From: Lachnospiraceae bacterium UBA3845
Lineage (GTDB): Bacteria; Bacillota; Clostridia; Lachnospirales; Lachnospiraceae
Direction of reading: 5' to 3'
Assembly (NCBI GenBank): GCA_002392705.1
Contig: DGHP01000088.1
Location: 1-15,960 of the forward strand
DNA length: 15,960 bases
The notes under the pieces are model-generated. The model searched no databases. It saw only the letters and a program-made list of their open reading frames with translations, and was not told the origin of the DNA. The translations under genes were made by a program, and so were the position numbers. Positions 6,654 through 14,465 of this stretch are shown piece by piece (positions within the stretch are counted from its first letter, which is position 1; the number at the start of each line of letters is the position of its first letter).

Positions 6654-6775
6654 CCTCTTATGGCCAAAAAGGAAAAGATGTCATAATAAGTTTACAAATC
6701 CCGAAAAAAAAGGAGCGAAATATGTGCGGATTTTCCACTACAAATTAAGCGGGACAGGTCCAGATTTGTATGATA

Positions 6776-7357
6776 TCAGCCGGTCATTCTCCTCAGCAGC
6801 CCCGGGCCGTTCTCTTTCAGCCAGCCATGCCATTTCCAGTAATCCGGAAATACACGGAGCACTTCGTCATAAAAACGCCTGGAATGATTCATTTCTTTTC
6901 TGTGACACAGTTCATGCACGATGACGCTGTCCAGTACCTGGGGAGGCGCCAGCATCAGAAGGCAGTTAAAGTTCAGATTGCCGCATGCGGAACAGCTTCC
7001 CCAGCGGGTTTTCTGGTTCCGGATCGTGATCCGGCCATAAGTTACTCCTACCTTCGGAGCATAGTAAGCCACTCTTTCCGGTATGATCTTCAGGGCCTGT
7101 TCCGCCAGGTCATGAAGATCCCGGGTGCTGAGCCTGTCCGCGGGACGGATCTCTGTTTCCCTGATCTTCTTCTCATATTCCTCCACATGCTTCCGGATCC
7201 AGCCCTCATGTCCGTCTACAAAAGACCGGATTTCCGCATCAGAGGCATGCAGAGGTGCCCGGACAAGGACGCCCCTCCTTCCTACCTCAACCGACAGGGT
7301 CTTCCTTCTGCTTCGGATCAGCTGATAATCTGCCGGACTCAGTCCCCGTTGAACCAT
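6776..7357 (-). CDS. YgjP-type zinc metallopeptidase (DUF45, M48-like)
   Basis: The 193-residue protein has the zinc motif HELCH (148-152) with a further histidine at 158 in the conserved NHS context, and the family motif QKTRWGSCS (115-123). The N-terminal third (LIRSRRKTLSVEV...VLVRAP) is the strand-rich region usual in this family, and the length matches. The E149 of HELCH is the expected catalytic base. It has no signal peptide and should be cytosolic. Substrates of the family are poorly known. The ATG at 7357 lies 19 bp inside the previous gene, with AAGGG seven bases upstream, so it is translationally coupled to that anchored protein and is probably the last gene of a three-gene operon. 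Confidence 0.85.
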   Translation of the reverse strand: MVQRGLSPADYQLIRSRRKTLSVEVGRRGVLVRAPLHASDAEIRSFVDGHEGWIRKHVEEYEKKIRETEIRPADRLSTRDLHDLAEQALKIIPERVAYYAPKVGVTYGRITIRNQKTRWGSCSACGNLNFNCLLMLAPPQVLDSVIVHELCHRKEMNHSRRFYDEVLRVFPDYWKWHGWLKENGPGLLRRMTG

Positions 7358-7794
7358 TGATCTACCCTTCTCTTCCAGTCACCTTTCTGTTCCACATAAT
7401 CCTCTTCGGTCACAACGACCTCGGTCCGCCCGCTTTCCGCTGCCTGATCCACAGTTTTCTCGTACAGAAGACCATAGCGGTCCAGAAATGTGACCGTGAA
7501 TGTGCTGTATTCCCGGAAGGAATCCGGAATCTTCACAGAATAGCTCTGCTCGTCGGGCATGACCTGCTTCAGGGACTCGATCTCGGAGCCGTCGCCGACC
7601 GTCACGCGCATTTCATTGATGATCTGCCCTGTCTTGTTGATAATGGTCAGATAACGGTTTTCCCTGTCGGACTGCGCCTCCTCATTGGATACCGCCGTTC
7701 CCCTTCCGCCGGGCTGATTCATGTACATGTACATCGCCCCCATGCCGAGCGCGAACGCAAGCATCACAAGCGACGCGGTTCTTCTGAATCCCAT
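7339..7794 (-). CDS. Membrane-anchored protein of unknown function (151 aa)
   Basis: The start at 7794 is supported by GGAGG seven bases upstream; longer in-frame starts to 7896 overlap the previous gene and lack such a site. The N-terminus (MGFRRTASLVMLAFALGMGAMYMYM) is a single membrane segment or uncleaved signal anchor, followed by a Gly/Pro hinge. The rest would lie outside the cell: YLTIINKTGQIINEMRVTV, then alternating hydrophobic residues to about 125 that suggest a small beta-sandwich, and a charged tail. The NKTG...I pattern resembles small surface beta domains, but I cannot name a family. It sits 16 bp after the six-TM gene and overlaps the metallopeptidase by 19 bp. Confidence 0.75.
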   Translation of the reverse strand: MGFRRTASLVMLAFALGMGAMYMYMNQPGGRGTAVSNEEAQSDRENRYLTIINKTGQIINEMRVTVGDGSEIESLKQVMPDEQSYSVKIPDSFREYSTFTVTFLDRYGLLYEKTVDQAAESGRTEVVVTEEDYVEQKGDWKRRVDQWFNGD

Positions 7795-7810
7795 TCTATA
7801 TCCTCCGCTG

Positions 7811-8557
7811 TCACCAGTTTTCTCCGCCTGTAAGATCCTCATGCATGGAACGTACTCTCTTCCGGGTAAAATGCCGCACCGCGTAGACCGTCTCATGCGC
7901 CGCCGGTTCGCAGGCCAGATACATGCACAGACCGATGAAAGAAAAGAGAATATACACAGGTCCCCAGATATTTCCCATAGACTGGCTGAGCCTGCTCATA
8001 TTGACCATGGCCAGAAGAAAAACTGTCAGAAAAGTCAAGGAGCTGATCAGCTTAACTCCCAGCCAGGCCAGCACAGCTGCTCCAATCAGGATGACATAAG
8101 AATCAATCCGCAGTCCGAACAGCGGAATCTCATACTCTATTATCAGAATGCTGACAAAAGAAGAAAGCAGGAGAACCACCAGAATAAGGAAAATCAGATC
8201 GATCATATAGAAGATCCTTCTCAGCCCTTTAAAGCGCATGACAAAGGCGGAATACAGGATCACGGCAAGCAGGGTTGACCTCAGGGTCGGCGCGATGGAA
8301 ACCGTGTCATGTCCGATCTTCCAGTTTACAAAGGAGAGAAGAACCGGGACTGCCAGTGTAACCCAGGCAGCGATCACTTTCCAGCTCATGCGCCTCTTCG
8401 CCCTGGTTTCCACAAGCGGGTTCACCAGACAGTACTCATCCGCAAATGTTCTGCGGGCAAGCAGTTCCGCCTCTTCCGGAGAACGCGCGTAAACCAGATA
8501 TTCTTTTTTACGGCTGTCCAGAATATCACCGCTGGTGGAGACAACGTACTGGCTCAT
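7811..8557 (-). CDS. Six-TM membrane protein of unknown function (248 aa)
   Basis: The start at 8557 has GGAGG eight bases upstream. A longer frame to 8725 would translate the GC-rich repeat spacer into low-complexity sequence and is unlikely. A soluble N-terminal part of about 60 residues (MSQYVVSTSGDILDSRKKEYLVYAR and onwards), presumably cytosolic, precedes about six hydrophobic helices, the first near residues 61-77 and the last at GPVYILFSFIGLCMYLAC. The protein ends in a basic cytosolic tail. I do not recognise the family and see no catalytic motif. It is the first gene of a tight cluster with the anchored protein and the metallopeptidase. It may be read from the ABC operon upstream, because no terminator with a U-tract lies in the 139-bp spacer. 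Confidence 0.8.
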   Translation of the reverse strand: MSQYVVSTSGDILDSRKKEYLVYARSPEEAELLARRTFADEYCLVNPLVETRAKRRMSWKVIAAWVTLAVPVLLSFVNWKIGHDTVSIAPTLRSTLLAVILYSAFVMRFKGLRRIFYMIDLIFLILVVLLLSSFVSILIIEYEIPLFGLRIDSYVILIGAAVLAWLGVKLISSLTFLTVFLLAMVNMSRLSQSMGNIWGPVYILFSFIGLCMYLACEPAAHETVYAVRHFTRKRVRSMHEDLTGGENW

Positions 8558-8618
8558 ACCCGGTTCCTCCTTTTTCCTGTCGGGTGCCTGTGAACGGGAT
8601 GAACTCCTGATGACGGCT

Positions 8619-8690
8619 GCACAGCGGCTGTGCGCTGCACTGCGGCTGCACTGCGGCTGCACGGCTGGCTGGCTCTGCGGCTGCAGCCGC
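8619..8690. repeat. GC-rich repeat and palindrome cluster after the ABC operon
   Basis: The spacer holds an 11-bp unit CTGCACTGCGG repeated twice plus a partial copy (8635-8662), a hairpin GCACAGC-G-GCTGTGC (8619-8633) and a 14-bp palindrome GCGGCTGCAGCCGC (8677-8690). None is followed by a U-tract. GCGGCTGCACTG (8642-8653) occurs again at 11554-11565 in the spacer between binding protein and permease. Confidence 0.6.
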
Positions 8691-8696
8691 TGCCGC

Positions 8697-9773
8697 TCAG
8701 AGAATATAGACTCCGTTCGGATCAAAGTTGAGCTTCACTTTATCCCCTGTCTTATAGATTGTCTTGTTGACCGGATTATAATCGGTAATCTGAACTGTCT
8801 TGTTTCCGACAAGGGCGTGATAATACTGGTAAGATCCCATAAAGGTGGACAGGGTAACCTCACAGTCCAGAAGGCCTTCCCTGCCAAGTCCGCACGCTTC
8901 CGGACGAAGTACCAGGACGGCCTCTTTTCCTGCAGGAATATGCGTGTGATTGCGGACAGTCAGTTTCTGTCCGGCCACAACGATATCCGCGCTTTCCCCG
9001 GATACCGCCTCCACCTTTGCGTCCAGGAAATTGGCCTCCCCGATAAAGTCCGCCACAAAGCGGGAATTCGGGTGATAGTAGACTTCCTGCGGACTGCCGA
9101 TCTGTTCCACTTTGCCCTTGCTCATGATGATGATCTTATCTGAGATGGACATGGCCTCGGACTGGTCATGGGTGACGTAGATTGCAGTGATGCCTACAGC
9201 CTGCTGAATCTTGCGGATCTCCGTACGCATGGTGACGCGCAGTTTCGCGTCCAGATTGGACAGCGGTTCATCAAAAAGCAGAACGCCCGGTTCCAGAACC
9301 AGAGCCCTTGCCAGAGCGACACGCTGCTGCTGCCCGCCGGACAGCTGGTTGGTCATCCGGGATTCCATCCCCTCAAGCTCCACCAGTTTCAGAATGGCGG
9401 TCACCTTCTCTTTGATCGTCTCTTTTGGAACCTTTCTGAGCTTCAGACCGTAAGCCACATTGTCAAATACATTGTAATGCGGCAGCAGGGCATAGCTCTG
9501 GAATACCATGGCGGTGTCGCGCTTGTTCGGCGTCAGCGCATTGATCGGCTCTCCGCCCAGGTAGATCTCCCCCTCGTCGGGAGATTCAAAACCTGCGATC
9601 ATGCGCAGAGTCGTCGTTTTGCCGCAGCCGGACGGTCCAAGCAGGGTCACGAATGTGCCCGGCTCGATATCAAGTGTCGTGTCCTGAACAGCGTAAAACT
9701 CCTTCTTTGTCTTGGGATCCTGATAGATCTTTGAGATATGTTCCAGGCGGACGCCTTTTTTTTCTTTTGCCAT
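8697..9773 (-). CDS. ABC transporter ATPase, FbpC/PotA-like
   Basis: This is the nucleotide-binding subunit of the importer. Motifs are Walker A GPSGCGKT (46-53), Q-loop Q92, signature LSGGQQQR (144-151), Walker B VLLFDEP (164-170), D-loop SNLD, and the switch histidine in YVTHDQSEAM (199-208). Residues from about 245 form a TOBE-like regulatory domain, as in ATPases for iron, polyamine, sulfate and 2-aminoethylphosphonate uptake. The length (358 aa) fits that group. GGAGG overlaps the permease stop, and only 3 bp separate the two genes. Two copies should pair with the EAA loops of the fused permease. The family is certain; the substrate is not. Confidence 0.93.
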   Translation of the reverse strand: MAKEKKGVRLEHISKIYQDPKTKKEFYAVQDTTLDIEPGTFVTLLGPSGCGKTTTLRMIAGFESPDEGEIYLGGEPINALTPNKRDTAMVFQSYALLPHYNVFDNVAYGLKLRKVPKETIKEKVTAILKLVELEGMESRMTNQLSGGQQQRVALARALVLEPGVLLFDEPLSNLDAKLRVTMRTEIRKIQQAVGITAIYVTHDQSEAMSISDKIIIMSKGKVEQIGSPQEVYYHPNSRFVADFIGEANFLDAKVEAVSGESADIVVAGQKLTVRNHTHIPAGKEAVLVLRPEACGLGREGLLDCEVTLSTFMGSYQYYHALVGNKTVQITDYNPVNKTIYKTGDKVKLNFDPNGVYIL

Positions 9774-9776
9774 AGT

Positions 9777-11483
9777 TTAATCCTCCCTGATGGTTCTGCT
9801 GGTTCCGAATACCCGTATAATCGCGTTCATGGCCATGACCATACTGTAGGTGATCAGGATCAGCACCGTCGCATACGCGCAGGCGACGCCGTAGTTGCCC
9901 TTCTCTGCCTGCTCATTGATCTGGCAGGTAATCAGCAGGTACTGCGGCGTAACCAGAAGAATAACAGCGGAAATCGCCGTGATGCTGCGGACAAACGCGG
10001 TGACCAGACCGCTCAGGAAGGAATCCTTGATCAGCGGAAGCGTCACGGTAAGAAAGACTCTCGCGGAATTGGCACCCATATCATAAGCGGATTCCTCGAT
10101 CGACGGGTCGATCTGCCTGAGGGCGGAGATACCGGACCGGGTTCCGGTCGGAAGGCTTCGCACGATGAATACCAGGATCAGAATCAGGCCGGTCCCGTAG
10201 AGGCCCTGCATGAAACCGGTACGGAAAACGCCGTTCGCATAGCCGCGGATATATCCGATACCGAGAACTGTCCCGGGGACCGCCATCGCAAGCATGGACA
10301 CAAACTCGATGAAGGCCTTAAGGCGGAACTTTCTCTTGACGACCAGATAGGAGATAATCATGGACAGCAGTGCTGTCAGGGGCGCGGCAATCAGTGACAG
10401 CACAATCGAGTCACGGAAAGCCTTCAGGCCCGAAGTCTTGAACATGTACTGGAACCACTTCAGGCTCAGGGAATAATCCCTGCCCCAGAGCTTGAAAAGG
10501 GCTCCGAAGGGAACCATGATATACATCAGAACGACAAAGAGCGCGGCCAGGGAGCACAGAATGGTCAGCGGAACCGTTACCGACCTGTCCTCGATCGGCA
10601 TTCGGGCTCTGGAGGCCTTGCCTGTAAGGGTCGTTGCTGTTTTCTTCTCCAGATAATACTTCTGGATCAGGAACAGGATCAGGGTCAGGCTCAGAAGCAC
10701 CACAGACATGGCGGCGGCGCCGGTCGAATCATAGGCGCCCGTCACCTGCAGATAGATGGTTGTCGCCAGGGTATCATAATCGCCGCCGATCAGCATCGGG
10801 TTCGCGAAATCCGCAACCGATTCGATGAACGTGACCAGAAAGGCATTCCCGAGACCCGGCAGCATCAGGGGCAGCGTCACGCTGGTGAATACCTTCCACC
10901 TGGAAGCGCCCATATCCCGGGTCGCCTCCTCGAGGGAAGGATCGATATTTTTCAGAAGGCCTTTCAGCATCATGTAACAGACAGGGAAAAAGGTCATGAT
11001 CTGAACGATCGCGATGCCTTTCAGCCCATAGACATTCGAATCATAGATGCCGAGAATCTTCCTGGTAATCAGTCCGCTTCGCCCGAACAGCATGATCATG
11101 GACAGGGACAGAACAAATGGCGGAGAGACAACCGGAAGCATCGAGACCACGCCAAACAGCTTTTCCAGGAACTTTGTCCGGACCTTCACATACTCCTCCA
11201 CATAGGCGAAGAGCAGGCCGATCACGGTCGAACAGATTCCGGTGATAAAGCCCAGCACGACCGTATTGCCGAAGGCCGTGCGGAACCGCTTCATGCTCAG
11301 GACTCTCTTAAAGACGTCCAGGGTTACTTTCCCTTCCGTATAGAAGCTGTCAAGCAGGAGCATGAGAAGCGGATAAAGGATGAAGAGCAGAAGAAAAACA
11401 ACCAGAACCACGATCATGCTGACCAGGATCGGATCGGCGAAAAACTTCTTTCTCTCCAGACTGGCACTTTGACTTTTTGCCAT
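9777..11483 (-). CDS. ABC transporter permease, fused two-domain (FbpB-like)
   Basis: The 568-residue protein has about 12 membrane helices and two copies of the binding-protein-dependent permease domain. Each carries an EAA loop that contacts the ATPase: EEATRDMGASRWKVFTSVTLP (185-205) and EESAYDMGANSARVFLTVTLP (463-483). The duplication in one chain is typical of FbpB/AfuB-like importers for ferric iron and of 2-aminoethylphosphonate importers. AAGGAG lies seven bases before the ATG. The gene follows the binding-protein gene after a 230-bp spacer with hairpins, and precedes the ATPase by 3 bp. Confidence 0.92.
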   Translation of the reverse strand: MAKSQSASLERKKFFADPILVSMIVVLVVFLLLFILYPLLMLLLDSFYTEGKVTLDVFKRVLSMKRFRTAFGNTVVLGFITGICSTVIGLLFAYVEEYVKVRTKFLEKLFGVVSMLPVVSPPFVLSLSMIMLFGRSGLITRKILGIYDSNVYGLKGIAIVQIMTFFPVCYMMLKGLLKNIDPSLEEATRDMGASRWKVFTSVTLPLMLPGLGNAFLVTFIESVADFANPMLIGGDYDTLATTIYLQVTGAYDSTGAAAMSVVLLSLTLILFLIQKYYLEKKTATTLTGKASRARMPIEDRSVTVPLTILCSLAALFVVLMYIMVPFGALFKLWGRDYSLSLKWFQYMFKTSGLKAFRDSIVLSLIAAPLTALLSMIISYLVVKRKFRLKAFIEFVSMLAMAVPGTVLGIGYIRGYANGVFRTGFMQGLYGTGLILILVFIVRSLPTGTRSGISALRQIDPSIEESAYDMGANSARVFLTVTLPLIKDSFLSGLVTAFVRSITAISAVILLVTPQYLLITCQINEQAEKGNYGVACAYATVLILITYSMVMAMNAIIRVFGTSRTIRED

Positions 11484-11713
11484 GTGCTTTCTCCTTCCAC
11501 CTGTATACCGCGGCCGGTCTGACTGCCGTCTGACAGCCGCAGCCGCGGCATATGCGGCTGCACTGACTCTGTCTGCGGCAGATGCTGAATGCAGCCGGTA
11601 TAATAGAGAGAAAGGGGGACTGTGCTTAAGTCCCCCTGCCTGATGATTCTTTCAGAATGAGGCCCCCTGCAGGGGGCTTCTCATCCGCGTCCATCAGATG
11701 CTTTCCGGATTCC
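11484..11713. other. Hairpin-rich spacer between binding-protein and permease genes
   Basis: In minus-strand order it contains a 16-bp palindrome GCCCCCTGCAGGGGGC (11662-11677), the terminator-like hairpin at 11613-11637, and GC-rich repeats with GCAGCCGC/GCGGCTGC arms near 11537-11561. Such spacers after the first gene of an importer operon commonly let the binding protein be made in excess by partial termination and 3'-end protection. Confidence 0.5.
11608..11637 (-). terminator. Partial terminator after the binding-protein gene
   Basis: On the minus strand AGGGGGACT (11637-11629) pairs with AGTCCCCCT (11621-11613) around a seven-base loop and is followed by TTCTC. The stem is strong but the U-tract is interrupted, so read-through into the permease gene is likely. 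This fits an attenuating role inside the operon. Confidence 0.6.
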
Positions 11714-12811
11714 TTACTCTGTCAGGAATCTGTCCGCATCGTCCTCGCCGCCGACTGCCGCGAAGAAATCTTCCACGTACTGAGCGGTGTTCTGCTTCGC
11801 ATCCTCGAAGTCGTAAACGATGGTGTTGTTCGGATCAAGGCCGAAATCTGTCGCTTCCTGAGGCTGTGTCGCGTTCGACAGAACCAGGAACTGATAGGAG
11901 CCGTTATCCTTGGCTATATCGACGCAGTCCGGGGTCAGCGCATATTCAATCCACAGCTTCGCGGCGTTCGGATGAGCGCAGCCCTTGAAGATGGCTGTTG
12001 CGCCGACTTCATAGGAGGTGCCGTCTTCCGGTACGATCAGGCCGATGTTGTCATATCCCTGAAGGATCTGATAGATACCGTCATGCAGGAAGCCGACACC
12101 GATGGTGCACTCGCCGGGGCCTACCATCTTGGACGGGCCCGAACCGGACTTGGTGTACTGGATCACGTTCTTGTCAAGTGCTTTGAAATACTCCATGGCC
12201 TCATCGTGGCCCTTCATCTGAACCATGGTGTTGATGACAAGCTTTGCTGTTCCGGCCGTATTCGGGTTGGAAAGCATGATCAGGCCTGCATATTCCTCTT
12301 TTGTCAGATCATCCCAGGTCGCGGGAGCTTCCAGGCCGAGACGGTCAAGCTCTTCCGTATTCACCATGAATCCGAGGATTCCCTTATAGATGCCGTACCA
12401 GCAGTTTGTCGGATCTTTATACTGCTCATCAATCAGATTTACTGCGTTGACTGCTTCATAGGGTTCCAGGAGATCCGCCGCAACAGCTTCATTATAGGGA
12501 TCCGTGGTTCCGCCGAACCAGACGTCGCCGGACGGATTGCCTGCTTCTTCCGAAATCTTCGTATAAACCTCGGAAGTGGAAAGTCTCTGATAGACCGTCT
12601 TGATATTGTATGTCTTCTCAAACTTCGCGCACGCCGCGGAGAGATATTCCTCCTCGCAGGAACCGTAGACCGTGAGTTCACCCTCTTCCTGAGCCGCCGC
12701 AATCAGATCGGTCAGATCCGCACCTTCCGCTTCGTCCGCGAATACCGGGACAGAGGCAGTCAGACTAAGAGCCATCAGTCCGGCAAGTACTGCTGCTAAT
12801 CTCTTTCTCAT
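11714..12811 (-). CDS. ABC transporter substrate-binding protein (FbpA/AEP-binding-like fold)
   Basis: The 365-residue protein starts with a signal peptide ending VPVFA/DEA (cleavage expected after residue 25). The mature part has family features SGDVWFGGTTDPY (94-106), LLEPYEA, and GSGPSKMVGPGECTIGVGF (223-241), seen in type-2 binding proteins of the iron/2-aminoethylphosphonate group. At the place where iron-binding members carry adjacent tyrosines this protein reads FLHDGIY (241-247), so ferric iron is doubtful. There is no lipobox cysteine, unusual for a Gram-positive binding protein, which would normally be lipid-anchored. It has six cysteines. AGGAGG lies seven bases before the ATG, and an extended -10 promoter lies at 12857-12865. 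It is the first gene of the importer operon. Confidence 0.88.
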   Translation of the reverse strand: MRKRLAAVLAGLMALSLTASVPVFADEAEGADLTDLIAAAQEEGELTVYGSCEEEYLSAACAKFEKTYNIKTVYQRLSTSEVYTKISEEAGNPSGDVWFGGTTDPYNEAVAADLLEPYEAVNAVNLIDEQYKDPTNCWYGIYKGILGFMVNTEELDRLGLEAPATWDDLTKEEYAGLIMLSNPNTAGTAKLVINTMVQMKGHDEAMEYFKALDKNVIQYTKSGSGPSKMVGPGECTIGVGFLHDGIYQILQGYDNIGLIVPEDGTSYEVGATAIFKGCAHPNAAKLWIEYALTPDCVDIAKDNGSYQFLVLSNATQPQEATDFGLDPNNTIVYDFEDAKQNTAQYVEDFFAAVGGEDDADRFLTE

Positions 12812-12856
12812 AATAGAACCTCCTCTGAAATAGAAAGTGGATAATATGTCAGAAAA

Positions 12857-12865
12857 AGTATAGCA
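12857..12865 (-). promoter_or_regulatory. Extended -10 promoter of the ABC importer operon
   Basis: TGCTATACT (12865-12857, minus strand) is an extended -10 element. No good -35 box is visible 16-18 bp upstream, which extended -10 promoters tolerate. The transcript would start near 12850 with a leader of about 40 nt. Confidence 0.55.
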
Positions 12866-13011
12866 TAATTCACGATAAAGTGGTATTAATTTTTATATTT
12901 TTCGGTACAAAGTTACTATTCACGGCCTGCATAAAATCGGGTTCCGGTTCGTCGTGCCTGCAGGAGAAACGGGTTCTGATTTCAGATAAGGCCTGCGAAG
13001 CAGGATATAAG

Positions 13012-14385
13012 TTACTCTTCCGGACGGAATACAAACTCCGCGTTCTTAAGTCCCGCCGCACTGAGTTTCTTTACTGTCCTGTTGTAGATTTTCTCATTTT
13101 CCGCGAAGACAAGCACCCGGATTTTCCTGTTTGTTCCCTTGAAAGCTCCCTTGCCGACATATTTCAGGCTGTCCCCGTTGATCAGAAGCTTTTTCAGCTT
13201 TCTGCAGTCCCTGAACGCCCCGCTGCCGATATAGCTAAGGCCGGACTGAGCGGAAAGGTCTACCTTCTGAAGCTTTTTATCTCCCCTGAAAGCATTGCTG
13301 TCAATCTTTACCAGACTGTCACCGCTGAATCTGACCCTGACAAGATTTCTTGTGCCCTGAAATGCGCCGGGGAAAATCGTCTCCACGTTGCTGCCTATGA
13401 CAAGTTTCCTCAGGTAAGGATCATTTCTGAACGCGCCTGCCGCAATCCCTGTCACCGGAAGTTCCTGTTTCTTAATCGTTACGGTATCCTTCACTATAAC
13501 TGTCTGAAGTCTCTTTTCCGCGGCGGTCGGTGTAAACAGTGCTTCTGTCTGAACAGCTGTGTAGGGCTGCGGCGCCTTCTCTTTCTTTTTCTTCTTTTCC
13601 TTTTTGCTGTCTGTGTTTTCGATCTGCTTCTGATCGGTTTTGTCGTCCTTCTTCGGATCCGCCGCGCCGTCCTTCTTCGGGTCCGTGTTCCCGTTCTTCT
13701 CAGGCTCCTCAGCTTTCTTCGTCCACTTCGCATACAGAGTGATGTCTTTCGTGACAGCGCTGCTGAAATCAAATTCCTGCGTACATTCCTTATCTGTGAA
13801 CCAGCCGCCGAAAACATAGCCGTCCGCCTTCAGTTCTTCGGGCTTCAGCGCTGTCTTTCCGCTGTCCACAGTCTGTCCGTCAGGCGCCTTTCCATGCTCT
13901 CCTGCTTCGAACACAACCTTATAGGTCCCGACAGCGCTCCAGAAATACCATTTTCCGTTTCTGAAAGTACGGCTTCCCGCCGGCAGGCGGATCAGCAGGC
14001 CATCATTTTTCGGAAACGAACTGACTGCGATGCTTCTGATATTCTCTTTCTCCAGCGTGACAGTCTTAAGTGAATCGCAGCCCTGAAAGGCATCACTTCC
14101 GATCTTTGTGACTGTAGAAGGAATGGTCACTTTTTCCAGGCGGGCAAAATCCTTAAATGCCCCCGGCTCAATCTGGCTGATGCCTTCTTCCAGAACAAGT
14201 TCTCTGACTGATTCTTTGGAAACATTCAGATCCCCGGCTCCCACACTTCCCTGCCCGGAGACTGTAAGAATATCCTTTTCCAGCTTAACTGACGCAGCCG
14301 CCTGCGGCGCAGTGGTAAGAAGCAGCACGGCCGCAAGTACGATGACAGGCAGCATATACAGGCTTTTTATATGTTTTTTCCTCAT
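13012..14385 (-). CDS. Exported leucine-rich-repeat (BspA-like) protein with an InlB-type repeat
   Basis: The start at 14385 has AAGGAGG seven bases upstream. Domains of the 457-residue protein are a signal peptide (1 to about 31, PQAAA/S), a first block of BspA-type LRR_5 repeats (about 60-125; IEPGAFKDFARLEKVTIPS, IGSDAFQGCDSLKTVTL), an InlB/Listeria-Bacteroides-type repeat (about 154-223; GYVFGGWFTDKECTQEF...LYAKW), a lysine-rich low-complexity linker with DPKKD repeats (about 223-272), and a second LRR_5 block to the C-terminus (AGAFRNDPYLRKLVI, NAFRGDKKLQKVDL, GAFRDCRKLKKLLI). No LPXTG, transmembrane tail or surface-anchoring domain is visible, so it is probably secreted or held by charge. 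Such proteins usually mediate adhesion. The gene is flanked by its own promoter and a terminator upstream, so it is monocistronic. Confidence 0.88.
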   Translation of the reverse strand: MRKKHIKSLYMLPVIVLAAVLLLTTAPQAAASVKLEKDILTVSGQGSVGAGDLNVSKESVRELVLEEGISQIEPGAFKDFARLEKVTIPSTVTKIGSDAFQGCDSLKTVTLEKENIRSIAVSSFPKNDGLLIRLPAGSRTFRNGKWYFWSAVGTYKVVFEAGEHGKAPDGQTVDSGKTALKPEELKADGYVFGGWFTDKECTQEFDFSSAVTKDITLYAKWTKKAEEPEKNGNTDPKKDGAADPKKDDKTDQKQIENTDSKKEKKKKKEKAPQPYTAVQTEALFTPTAAEKRLQTVIVKDTVTIKKQELPVTGIAAGAFRNDPYLRKLVIGSNVETIFPGAFQGTRNLVRVRFSGDSLVKIDSNAFRGDKKLQKVDLSAQSGLSYIGSGAFRDCRKLKKLLINGDSLKYVGKGAFKGTNRKIRVLVFAENEKIYNRTVKKLSAAGLKNAEFVFRPEE

Positions 14386-14465
14386 AACGATTCCTCCTTC
14401 CGCCAAGCCTTCTGCAGAAGATCTGTCTGATCTCCGCAGCTTTTCTGCACATAACCTTTACAATC

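Larger units (their letters stand above)
6151..6775. other. 625-bp gene-free region with several RNA signals
   Basis: No coding frame with a credible ribosome binding site is present. From right to left it holds a minus-strand promoter (6625-6653), a small-RNA candidate with an intrinsic terminator (6523-6618), an AT-rich stretch (about 6420-6480) with a second minus-strand promoter (6417-6445), a structured segment (6280-6410) ending in a strong hairpin, and overlapping -10 sequences on both strands at 6242-6249. The stretch 6654-6775 after the metallopeptidase shows no convincing terminator; it has only an A-rich run near 6705-6712. Confidence 0.6.

Noticed and set aside
7795..7896. Longer start for the anchored protein (34 extra residues)
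   Set aside because: It would overlap the preceding gene and put a non-hydrophobic stretch before the signal anchor. GGAGG supports the start at 7794.
8619..8690. Short tandem repeats as a CRISPR array
   Set aside because: Units are 11 bp with no spacers, and no cas genes are present.
8558..8725. Longer start for the six-TM protein into the GC-rich repeat spacer
   Set aside because: The added residues are low-complexity Gln/Ser/Arg from the repeat. The start at 8557 has a strong ribosome binding site.
11657..12799. Plus-strand open frame of 380 codons opposite the binding-protein gene
   Set aside because: It lies almost exactly antisense to a well-supported ABC binding protein, begins inside the terminator region, and resembles no family.
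11714..12811. Naming the importer as a ferric iron system (fbpABC)
   Set aside because: The architecture fits, but the tyrosine pair expected for iron is not visible, so no gene symbols were given.
12880..14073. Plus-strand open frame of 397 codons opposite the LRR gene
   Set aside because: It has no ribosome binding site, its composition is skewed (Cys, Arg, Leu, Phe), and the minus-strand frame shows clear signal peptide and repeat domains. It is a mirror of that gene.
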